A stretch of DNA of 64,000 bases from assembly GCF_018320785.1 (NCBI RefSeq), contig NC_054873.1:22038196-22102195 (forward strand), written 5' to 3'. The notes beneath the pieces were generated by a model that worked only from the letters and a program-made list of their open reading frames with translations, searched no databases and was not told where the DNA came from. Numbering within the stretch: the stretch's first letter is position 1; each line of letters starts with the position of its first letter. This DNA comes from Cheilinus undulatus. Its lineage: Eukaryota > Chordata > Actinopteri > Labriformes > Labridae. The position numbers and the translations under genes were made by a program. Positions 1 to 11,200 of the stretch are shown in pieces.

Positions 1-145
1 AGAAAGCAGCAGTCAGGGGTTTAGATTATACAGAATAATGGATGACAGCCAGCTCCCACAAAAGTGAAGCCAAACATTTTAACACCTCTGCTGATGGCTG
101 CTATACTCTGATTATTTTTACTTTTGTCGTTATAAGCTGAAAAAA

Positions 146-283
146 GACAGGAAATATGGGGAACGACTGTGGGGGAAGCCCTGCACCAAATAGCGGGGAC
201 TCTATCCTGCGGCCAGTGTGTCGTGGATTGTAGCCTCTGCATAAGGGTGCCTGCTCTACAAGCTGAGCTTAACTGGCACACGT
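146..283 (-). mobile_element. Degenerate tRNA-derived SINE fragment
   Basis: Read on the minus strand this starts with a tRNA-like A-box region (AGCTCAGCTTGTAGAGC) and has a decayed B box about 60 bases later. It shares the phrase on cleared/unique bases 'CACACTGG' and the general layout with the copy at 55808-55972, so I place it in the same family. The 3' tail seen in better copies is not obvious. It is a remnant with no coding capacity. The first 145 bases of the window and 284-741 show nothing else I can identify. Confidence 0.5.
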
Positions 284-741
284 TTTGGGGCTTATTATGC
301 CTTTATTTATGGAGGAGGACAATAGATAGAGTAAGAAACAGGGATATGAGAGTAGGGAACAACATGCAGGAAAGGAGCCACCGTGTGTTTAAGTTAGTTC
401 TTATACGGGAGCATTTTGCATTTATGTGATAAAATATATTTTTTCTTTCGTCAGTTATATTTTTTGTGTTGAACTTTCTTTTTTCTGTGTTAGTGACATC
501 ACTATCTTAAAAACAGAGCAAAGTTAAATTTCAGTTTATCAATGGAAATCACTTCTATAAATTTATGTGATAGTGTTCACTTTTCTAAAGTTTCATTTTT
601 AAATAGTGTTTCTAAAAGAAAAAGAGCGGAAGTAACAGGTTTAGAAGAGTATAGGAGGAACCATGAAAGAAAACTTAATGAAGACTAAACGTGGCTTTAT
701 GCATCTGCGTTGAATCTATGCTGTAGTAGGGTTAGGGTAGG

Positions 742-1639
742 GGTTAAGGCATGGGTGTCAAACTCAAGGCCCGGGGGCCAAATCCGGCCCATGGTGCAGT
801 TTTACCCGGCCCACAGGATTTTTTTTAAATAGAACTGGCCCGCAGGTGTGAGGTCTGCAGATTTCCTCCAGAATAGAAATGTAAATTTAACCTTGAAGAT
901 TTAAAATATTCTTTGTTAAGTCGTAAAAATTAAAAAAAAAAATAAAAATGACATCGAAAGTAAGGAATAGGGGAGAGAAATTAATTTGTGTTTTCATTTA
1001 ATACTTACAATTTGCATCTGAAAAATTCAGACTTCAAATTAAAATTTTGACTTTTTATCTCATATTGTGAACTTTTAGATTCCAATTTTAAATTTCGTCA
1101 TATTTTAAAATTTCAAGATCATGATTTCAAATTTAATCTCATATTTTGCCCTTTTAAACTCCTAACTTTGAATTTTAATCCCATATTTTGACTTTTTAAA
1201 CTCACAATTTAGAATTTTATTGCATATTTTGACCTTTTACATTCACAATCTTAAATATTAAGTTATATCTTGACCTTTTAAACTCAACATTTTGATTTTT
1301 TAATCTCATATCTAGACCTTTAAACTCATGATTTTAACTTTCTATCTCATATATTTGCCTTTTGAAAACATTATTTTCACTTTTGATTTTGTATTCTGAC
1401 CTTTTAAACCAATATTTTGACTTTTTATCTCATATTTTGAGCCTTTAAACTTTTCATTTTGATTTTTTTTAAAATCTCATTATCATTTATCATCAGTTTT
1501 TCTCCCCCTTAAATGTATTACCTGTGAAAATGAGGTTGACAGTTTATGGTTAAATCTTAACCCTGTTAGGCCCTCAGGTTAAAGCTAAATTCAGATTTTG
1601 GCCCCTGCTGTGATTGAGTTTGACTCCCCTGGGTTAAGG
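742..1639. mobile_element. Complete non-autonomous hAT-type element with 8-bp TSD (copy 1)
   Basis: The element body is 750-1631 (882 bp). It is flanked by the perfect 8-bp duplication GGTTAAGG at 742-749 and 1632-1639. The ends are short imperfect inverted repeats around GGGTGTCAAACTCAA at the left and TTGAGTTTGACTCCCCTG at the right, followed inward by a GC-rich block (CCCGGGGGCC). Eight-base TSDs and a CAGGGGTGTCAAA-like terminus are typical of the hAT superfamily. The middle (about 1000-1500) is an AT-rich array of loosely repeated units containing CATATTTTGACCTTTTAAAC. There is no transposase, so it would depend on an autonomous relative. The second copy is at 12196-13074. Confidence 0.85.
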
Positions 1640-1990
1640 TAACAGGATACCAAAAGTTAAAAACCTGACCGACAAAACCTGATCACCAAACTTTGAATAA
1701 AGCTGAGTGAATAGTCTGCTTACAGGGAAAAAGCTCATTCTCTATGAAAACACTCTAACACAGCAAACGTAGCTTACATAGCTACGTAGCTAAAGCTAAG
1801 CTCACAATAAAGCTACATACGCTAATATAGCTATTAACTATACATTAGCTTTAGCTATGTTTGCTAAAGCTCATGTTTCTTAGCTAACTTAGCTACATTT
1901 GCTCGTGTAGTAATATGAACTTGATAGCTAGCGTAGCTTAGCTATGTTAGCTTTAGCTGAAGCTAATGAAGTTAAACTGAGCTACTGTTT
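1640..1990. repeat. AGCTA-rich dispersed repeat (copy 1)
   Basis: The stretch 1760-1985 is dominated by scrambled repeats of AGCTA and GCTAAAGCTA. The non-repetitive leader at 1650-1760 matches 9450-9560, sharing GAAAACACTCTAA and CAGTCTGCTTACA-like words, and the same AGCTA-rich tract follows there. The two are therefore copies of one dispersed unit rather than independent simple repeats. The hAT-type element at 750-1631 interrupts the left part of this copy. Family unknown to me. Confidence 0.7.
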
Positions 1991-4708
1991 GTGTAACTAC
2001 TTCTAAACAGCTCTATGTGTAATTTAATCCCAGATTAGATCTCTGATGTTTTACTGTTTTATTTATGAAGTGTTTCTTCGTCTTTAATGTTCGCATTGCG
2101 GTTATTTCATTAATGTGACTGCCAGACTTTGTTTAGGGTTAAATTTAATTTTTAAAAATCTAAGACTGTGAATAAGTTTTATTGGCAAATGTTGGCACTT
2201 TCATTCTGAGGGAGACAGTGTCTTAGATGAACAGTCTATGAGAGTGGCTGTCAGAGATGTACGGTCTGCCAGACTGCTCTGTCTCTGAGTAATGAGGAAG
2301 AGATGCCCAAAGTGGGCGATAAGTTCTGATTCACACCTTCCATACAAAATAGTGCCAACTATTTATACATAGCAGTGCTGTGAGGCTGGATAAGGGGAGA
2401 GACCTCCTTTAATTATGTCCAAAAAAAGTAAATATCATCAAAGCTTTATCTTGGACACACATGCAGTGTAATTAAAATGCACTATAAATAATTAGACATT
2501 ATAATGACACCATTCTGTTTTGACATGCTCTACTATTAACTTGTAGAGGCTGTAATTTGCTAAGGTTGTTTTTGCCTTTGACAGCAATTAAAAATGTATA
2601 GAGGAGCTGTGCTGTAAGCAACACATTAGTCAGCATGAAGGTAAATGAATCTCAAAGCTACATGCTACACTCTGAAGGAATCTTTCATCCCTTTTCAAGC
2701 AGGATGACAGATTTTTCTCATTAATTAGCCGCTGCATTGTTCTTACAGTCTGCCTCCCTTCTGACACTCGACGTGTCAGCTCAACAGCTGTGTGTGCTCC
2801 AGGTTTAGTCTGTCAGACATCCAGTAATTGATTAAACATTCAAAGGCATTTCTCGTTGCAACAATATGATATGAAAAAGATTGTTTTTCCTTAATTCAAT
2901 CAATTTCTTGTGGAGTTACAGAGTAGCCTGTCTTGTGCTCGTCAGGAGAAGGATCTGTTTTGACTTTGAATGTCTTACTTTATGCCTGATTTCCCTTTTT
3001 TTCATCACAGCCTACCTTCTTAGCATTACAGCGCACACACTGGGCTGACTGAAATATGAAATGGAAAAAGATGACAATGCAATTTAGTCCAAACCAAGCG
3101 TGCCAGATTTGCCTATTAAGTAGAGAAGTCAAAAAGGAAGCAGGAAGAAGATAAAGCTGAGAACAGTGAGGCTGTGAAGCAGAGAGAGCCAGCACCTCTG
3201 GGACCTGACATGCACAAAGACGGGTCTTAGCGCCTGAGCTGTCTCTTTATGTCTCTCTAAATATTAATTCCATGCTATTCTATTGCAGACATAGAATCAT
3301 GTTAGTGAGCAGACAGAGAAACCAGAGGATGTGTAGCAGAGCCGGACAGGAAACACAGATGAGCTCCTGCAGACGAGGGGCCGAAGTTTGGTCCCTCCCT
3401 GAACTACAACAGACGGCTGCAGGCGAGCCTAGCACATCAACTCGACGGGAGACCCTTGCTTGCATCACCTGGGTCTATTTTTAGACCCACTGCACCCACC
3501 TCCTCTTTTAAGCTTCCTCTGTCGTTGAAGTGTCATCTCAAGTACAAACTGTTGCAGGAGCTGTGTTGTTTGTATCTTTTATTCCCAGAATTATTGGCAA
3601 TTTGATAAAGAATCTGTCTGGGCCCAGCACATATTTTATAAGTGGATTAAACAGATTGCACCTCTCACAGAGGTGAACAATCACGTGGAGGGCTGAAAGT
3701 CTGCAGGCGAGTACAGCAGGTGCCTCTACTGATCAGTTTCTCCTCTGTGACTCTCAAGGAAAAGTTGTCCTAATAAGAAAAATCATCTGGTGCAATCTTT
3801 GAGTGGAATGAAAACAGACGGCCGGTCTGTTCCTGCTGTATGGATCCCTCTGAAATTAGAATTAGAGATGCCAATAATGTTCCACATTGTGTTTAAGAGA
3901 AAAGAAGCAGGAAATGAGACTGTCACTTTCAATGATGCAGGCGTTTCCCAGTATTTTTCCTTTTTTTTTTTTTAGAAAGATAATGAACAGTTCCAGGCTT
4001 GGCTCGACAGCATGTCAAGCAGGAGAGACAGTGGAATGGCAATGAAAGCAACAGCTTGGTAAAGATAGGCTCCACCGACGACTGCCAGCGCTGGACAGAT
4101 GGAGGCAAGAAGAGGAGCAGGAAGAGATGTGACAGAGGTGAAGACGCGGTGTGAGTCCAAGGAAATATGATTAAAAAGATAAGTGAGGGAATGTGAGAAT
4201 TAAAAGATGAAAAGATAGTCACGGAAAAACACCAGTTAGTCCCACTTTATACTGAAACAAAGAAGAAATCACACTGTGTTTGCAGAGTTCACACATTGCG
4301 CTTGGGATATCTCTAAAAAAAGCAGAGAAGATATCACACTTTAATTTGACACAAGGATTCTTTTCAAGGTGGTTGAATTATTAAAGTATTAAAATATACA
4401 AGCTCCGCCCGTCTAAAACACACCGTGCAGGGGGATTAAATTCATATGATGTAGATATAGATGATGTAAAGACATTTTCTCTTTCCAACAGCCATGGAGG
4501 ATATCTCCATGTCTGGGATGGACATTTTTATCATGATGTGATGCAAATTTCATGCCATCCATCAATTTACATAACCTTACAATGTTCAGAGCTGGTGTGG
4601 AAGCAGTGTGGCACCACACTGCCATCCAGTGGACACTTGGGCTAACTGCTCTTTGGTGTCAGGGCTGGGCAGCAAACATTTTTCTAAAAAAAAAAAAAAA
4701 TAAAAAAA

Positions 4709-4754
<46 letters not shown>

Positions 4755-7700
4755 GGGAGACTCACACATTACATTGGCAGGAGCTCAGGTGTGATAATTG
4801 GTATAAATATATCTAAAACTTAGACATTAACTCATTAGGGCTTGACTATCTGGACAGTTTAAATCACCTTCTATGTTAAAGCACACACAGAAAATTAGCT
4901 ACATTTTTGGTGTCAGTGAAATTTCAGCAAGTGCAGAGTTGATTATACTCTGGATGGATTCAAATTCCTAAAAATATAATCTCAGTTGACTGAGAGTTGA
5001 ACAGGAGTGTAAATATTAAGTGTCAGACAATCAAATGTGGAAGTGTTAGCCTCTATAAATCAGAACTTTTCACTCCAACCCTGGATGTGACACTAGAAGT
5101 GTTATTTTTCATGCCCTGCATGATAAATGTGTTCAAACCAAAAATGGCATCTTCATTTTAGCAAAATATCAACATTTTCTTAATTCAGTAAATATTCACA
5201 CCTTATATGAGGATAACAATTTAATAATTTTAAAAATTATCCACTGAGACACTACAAAGAAGTGAGTAGTTCGGGTATTTCAGTTTTAAACATTTCAGAG
5301 TTGATTTTACCTTCCAAAGTGTAATTTTAACTCCATTCTCAGTGAAATGGCCTTGACTGTTGGGTTATTTTACCGTGTTAATCCATCTGTGTTAAACAGC
5401 AATGTGTCAAATTAACTGGCTAACACTGGCTGTGTAAAATAAATCTAAAAAGTCTAAAAATAATGAGTTAATTAGTGTCGTGGTACTCACTCTCCAAAAA
5501 GAGTCAAATCTACACTCTGTGAGTGGACCCATACAGACACTGTAGAAGTGTTATTTTTGCTTTGTTCTTTTTAGACATATAAGAGATTATTTCACTATTA
5601 TCACTGAATGTGATAAAGTTGTTTAAGGTAACATGAAATGTATAATGGATGTCTGTTTCTTTTGTATTTTCTCTAAAAGATGGATAAGTGACAGTATTAT
5701 TCTGCAGTAATTTGAGGACATCTTATATTTTACATTGATCAAATCTAATTTACATTTCACTCTATAAAACTATTTTCTAAAAGTACTGACTTTATCAAAA
5801 CAAACATAAGAAACAATTTCATGTTCAAAAACATGAAAAAAAGACAAGTTAAACCTGACGATGAATGCAGCCCCGCATAAAGATGATGGGAACAAGGCAT
5901 GATGGGATGTTGCTACATGATAATGTAAAGTAGATACTGGTCCTGCTGCTGCTAATATAGGACTACTCAACGGCTCAAAGTGTAACAGAAATGTGATTAA
6001 AAATGCCTAAAACTCTTAGTGACTGTAAGATTCAGTATGTCACTGCAAAGGGAACTTTTTTCTGTTACTTACATGCATTAAACAGTAAATATAAAAAGTA
6101 TAACGTTGGTTTAAGCAGTGGTGTAGCGGTGCATACTCTTGGGCATACTCTTTATTTATCCAAATCTTCCATCCAGATGCTTCTCTTCAAAAAGCTTCTG
6201 TAGTTCACTGAAGAGGCCTTTCAGAAAAGTGGTGAAACGTCTTCAAGAACCTCATTATGTCCAGTTACCACCTTTGGACAAACATTTCAGTAACTGTGTC
6301 CCACATGAATGAGAGCCTACACAGACACTCTTAGGTTATCCCACACATTCTTTAACTGGCCCATCCAGCAAACAATAACCAACCTGTGTTATTAGCAAAG
6401 ACATTTAAGACATTCTTGCAGTTCACCTAAAAATGGGTTTTTAGTATTTGCACAGTGCAGAACTATTTCAGGGAGTAAGAAAGATTATTATGAAATTTAC
6501 AGCTGATGACTTTAAGAAATTTATACCACTGGTATGCCCACTATAGACCGAGAAAATGACATGATTATGCTGTTTAGGTAAACTCCTTCATGGGCCTCAT
6601 TCACCAGCCATTCTAAAGAAGACATTTGCTCTTAGAACCCTCTTAAGCAGTTTTTTTTAGAAGATTCTGACATTCACTAAAGTTTCTTCTTCTTCTCCAG
6701 AGACACTCCAGAGCACGCTTAAGAACATTTGTGTGCTGTATAAGAGGAGAAAACGCTTAATTTTGCACTCAGCATTCAAATATAAAAGCTTAAGAATAAC
6801 AAAATAAAATATGTTTTATTCTAGTTTACTACATTTTTAAAAATTTAACACTGTTTACACTGCTACTGTTATCAATATACATATATATATGACCTGAATA
6901 TAGTTGAGTATTAAATCAAACATACAGTGTTTAATTTTAGCAGAAAATGTGTAATTCTTAATAGTCTCTTACTCAGTGGATAACTTCACAGATGGTGCAA
7001 AAGTGTCTAACATTAGTTAAAAACAAAAAGAAAAAAAAACAACCCAACAGGAACAAGAGCAAAGGAATCCCAGCAGGGAGAATTGTACAACATGCAACAT
7101 CCAAACACATAAAACATACAAACTGCCCAACGGCATGATGGGGAAATTCTGCCCACTTATCCCCCAGATTTGAAACGACAGTGGGCAAAGCTTTAAACAA
7201 AGGACTCTCTACAGAGTGGGACTAACATTGATGAATCAACACCGTCAAGTAATAGTGTGCCAGTTCATCTCAGAGTTTGGAAATTTCAAGTTGCCAGTTA
7301 GATACATCATCAAGAATGAACCCTTGGGCCCTGGACCCCAGGTTAGAATCAGACAGTGCAATATTGGATAAATGTGTGTTTTTAATTACAAAACTTAAAA
7401 ATAAACTCACACACTGTCTATATTGCAAAAAAAGCTTTCATAGATTTTAATACCACTGATAAATAAAATAGCAAAGATTGTTTTGGTTTAAAGTGTAAAA
7501 ATGGTATAAGAAAGTAGTTAGCTGTAAAGCTGCAGTGTTGATATAAGCATACTCACTAAACTCCAGTTTTTGTAAAGCAGGGCAGACATCTCTAACATCT
7601 TAACCCCAAACACTGCTGCTGAGAATGTACAATAAGATAAATCCTAAAAGGTATCTTTGACTGCTATTAAAGGGTTCAAACATCCATCTGACACCACTTA

Positions 7701-7800
7701 AACTAAAGCCTGCAAATAAAGGACACTAAGCAAACACATACAGGGATTACTGAATTAAGTTTCTGAAATCTATTTATAAAGAAACATTTGAAAAGAGGTG
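1991..7800. other. Intergenic region without recognisable gene
   Basis: No open reading frame here has family features or plausible splice partners; all are short and random-looking. Identifiable content is a TA microsatellite at 4695-4748 and repeat-like patches. One patch at about 4850-5560 contains variants of GAAGTGTTATTTTT twice. Another, at 6205-6260, contains GAAACGTCTTCAAGAA, a phrase common in fish interspersed repeats. A third, at 6585-6760, begins GGGCCTCATTCACCAGCC and looks like a transposon fragment. The stretch 2150-2900 is more complex in base composition and could hold conserved non-coding sequence, but nothing in the sequence alone proves this. Confidence 0.55.
4695..4748. 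repeat. A-rich tract followed by (TA)n microsatellite
   Basis: A poly-A/AAT-rich run (4687-4711) leads into an uninterrupted TA dinucleotide tract of roughly 18 units. The A-rich start may be the old tail of a retroposon, but no SINE body was recognised upstream. Likely length-polymorphic. Confidence 0.9.
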
Positions 7801-7812
7801 AGGTCATGTGAT

Positions 7813-7831
7813 GTGTTTATCTCCTAGCAAC
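7813..7831 (+). promoter_or_regulatory. Forkhead site plus RFX X-box upstream of saxo4
   Basis: ATCTCC-T-AGCAAC at 7819-7831 fits the X-box consensus RYYNYY-N(1-3)-RRNRAC bound by RFX factors. The overlapping GTGTTTAT at 7813-7820 fits a forkhead core as used by FOXJ1. RFX and FOXJ1 are the main activators of motile-cilium genes, and the gene that follows encodes an axonemal protein. The pair lies about 60 bases before a plausible first splice donor (CAG|GTAGGA, donor at 7893). Function is inferred from motif and position only. Confidence 0.5.
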
Positions 7832-8217
7832 AAAGTTTTGTTGACACACAAACAATGACAGGGAGGTGAACTCGGGACCTGGAGCTGCAGGTAGGAAGTG
7901 ACACTTCTCATGTCCTTGTTAATTCATTTATATGCTGATATTTATCTCCCTAACTGTACTGCAGTGTTATTCACTCCTCTTGTCTTCCCTCCATCAAACA
8001 GCTTTAGATAAAGGGAACACTTGTTGCATTACTTTGAACAAACTGTGATCACTTTTCCCAGAGAGATCTGAGCTCTGCTGGATGTCATCAATCCAACAAT
8101 CTGAGAAGTAACACCACTTTTGCTGCTTTTATCTGCTGTTACAGCACAGTGCACATGCCCTCGGATTTTTCTATCAATCACTGTTGTCACAAGGAGTTTC
8201 CATTACAGCAGTCACAG

Positions 8218-11200
8218 ATGGATGAACAGGGGAGGATAGGCATGCCGGCTGGTGCAGCAACAGGCAGCAGAGGACAACAAACCAGTGACAAACTGTACAC
8301 TACTTCTTACATGGAGTCTTATGCTTGCAAAGGTGGGAATGCAGCATGCTTTTAAATATCTCAGTACAAACAGAAATAGCTTTTATAACTCTCATTATGA
8401 TTCAGATTATAATGGCTAATTCTTGAATGACTGTCTCAGAGGCCAGCAGGGTCAACTTCATGTCTTTCCTCAGTCATCCCAGCAGCTCAGGCTTCACGGC
8501 AAACAACAGACCTGCCATATATTACAATCCTAGTCTGGACTTCATAGACAACCCTCACATGGGGTAGGTGTCTATCTCATAATGCAGCATCCTACTGAGC
8601 AGCCGGTTTTGTTTTATTTGACCAGTTTTTTAATGACCTTCATACCTGTTGAGTTGTGTATCCAGTTAATCTCAGTAATTAAACCTCAGCAGGGAATTGA
8701 GTTAGGTGACTTTTTCACTGAAGATATTGTGACAGCTCACAGTGGGAGAAACCACAGCAGTAAATAACTAAATTAAAAATAATAGCTGAATTCCTTTGGG
8801 CTCCTGCTGAGGTATTTGCTCCCATTTGCCATAATCTCACCAGCTGTTTTCTTCTTATTTAAAGCAAAAAAACGTGCAGCACAAATAGCGTCACAATGAC
8901 AAATTGCTACAAGGTTGCACAAAGGAATAAATAACCCATTAGCTACTGTCAGGAAACAACCAAAGTTAACATTCAACCATTTCTAAGCTTATATTGCAGG
9001 TAAAAGTGCCTGGAAATGAAAGTTGATACCATTTTATGATAGAATCAGTGGTGCAGTGGTGCCTGCAGAAGTGGACCTACTCTAAATGTATGCCCCACAT
9101 TGTTGGCAACTCATCCAGCGATGATAAATGGCCTGTGTTATAGACTGCTCTTATGTATTTAGGACACCAAAAAAAGGCATTTTGTATTGCCCATTGAAAC
9201 TTCTGCTGCTTTACTTCAGATATTAAAGATCATTATGACACATGAATGGAAAAGTAGGCTAACAGAAAGTAGTCCCGCCAGGCGCCAGCTCCATTTGCAT
9301 CATAACCCAGAGAAACGGCAGATCTCAGACATCACCCACTTGAAGACGTCAAGACACCGCCTCTGCAAATATAAGCTAAAACATTTAGAATAAATTAGAT
9401 TAAACTTTCTCTTAGCACTAGGGTGAAGGCTAAGATAAAAGTTAGGCCCCTTAAAGTTTAAAGCCAAAAACCTGATCTGCAAAGCCTTATTCCAAAATGT
9501 TTAATAAAGCAAACAGTCTGCTTACATGAAAAGCTTGTCCTTCATGAAAACACTCTAAAACAGCCAAGTAGCTATGGCTAAAGCTAACAAAGCTCTGTCA
9601 ACTACATAGGATACAAAAATAAATTAGCTGAAATCTAAAGCTAATGAAGCTACCTTAGCTGTGAAAGCTATGGAGGTAATATAGCTACATAACTAAAGCT
9701 AAAGCTAACAAAGGCACATTAGCTACCTTAGTCTATGCTACGTTTGCTAAAGTTAGACCCGTTTTAAAGTAGTTATGCGAAAGATGGCTTGCTTTATCTT
9801 CACTACCTTTAGTTAAGCGTAGCTACATTGGCTGTACACAGGTAATCTCAGTAATTAAACCTCAGCAGGGAATTGAGTCTGGAGACTTTTCACTGGAGAT
9901 ACAGCTCATGGTAATCAGTGGGGAAAAACTGAAGCACTATAAAACTAAATTAAAAATAATAGCTGGATTTTTTTTGCGCTCCTGCTGAGGTATTCAATCC
10001 CCGCTTTCCATAATCTTATCAGCCGTTTTCTTCTTATTCAAAGCAAGAAAGGGCAGCACAAATAGTGATACAATGGCAAATTGCTAACGCTTTAGCTGCA
10101 AAAGTAATATAGCTAAAGTAAACAATGCTACGTTAGATTATACTTCATTTGCTAAAGTTAGCTAAGTTTGTGGAAGTGAGCCACATTTGCCTACATAGTA
10201 ACGCTAATTACGTATCTCAGGGAGCTGTGTTAGCTTTAGCTAAAGTTTTTACCATGTCGCACACTACTATATTATGTGCATCAGAGGAGATTTAGAGGTG
10301 AGAAAGGACTATATAGAAAACAGTACAGTCAGCTATCTTACAATTAAGGCAAACATTGTTCAACCAGCTAATGCTACTGTTAGCTAAGACTAGTATCAGA
10401 ACTAGAAATATTGATTTGCTGGAACACAGTAAGACAGTATAGTAGTATTATAGCTTTCCATCCAGAGTTTGATATCAGTGGAAGATGGCACTTTTGTTAA
10501 AAATGGTGAGCATGTTGTTTTAATGCCTCTTGGTTTTCTACAATGGATTTAAAATGTCAGCTTTGAGTAAAACTGTGCTGTAGTATGTGCAACATAAGCT
10601 AAAGCTATGTAGCTAGATTGCTTTAGAGGGCAGAAATCCCACATATTTACTAAACAAAAGAGCACTGAGTCAGCACATTTTCTTTGGTGTTAGGATTTTT
10701 CACTGTCTTCCTGATCTGATGAATCTGTACCCTCCTAAATAGGCTCGTGTTATCAGATAACTACATGACTCAGACAAAACGACACTACCAGGCTCCCGTC
10801 CATGCCGATGGTTTTGGTTCTTCTCCAAACCTGCTTAACAAGTCCAAAGAGAGCGGCTTTCATCAGCTGAAGTGTCATCCCAAAGCTGCTATCTTGGAGA
10901 AAAAGGCATGTCACATTAACATGAAACACAACAGCATATTGGAGATAATGAGAAGCATCACAAACAAACACTGACGAGTCAATTTCTCATAATCTGTTTC
11001 CATCTTTGTCTCTCCTCAGACGGAGTACCAAAGGATGTATGAAGCATATTATTTCACTCCAACAGGTAAAAACAGCATGAAACACAAGTTTAGTTTGGAG
11101 TTTAGGCAGGACAAACATGAAGTGACATGTTTTCCTGATTTTATCTGGAAATAATGTTGCTTCTCCACCAGTTCCCCAGAAACATGTGATCATTGGTCCA

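Noticed and set aside
4680-4750. Possible replication origin or bent-DNA regulatory site
   Set aside because: It is simply a poly-A plus TA microsatellite; nothing links it to replication.
8474-8490. Alternative acceptor for saxo4 exon 2 at 8474
   Set aside because: Joining exon 1 to 8474 puts the segment out of frame; the acceptor ending at 8490 restores frame and gives the expected protein.
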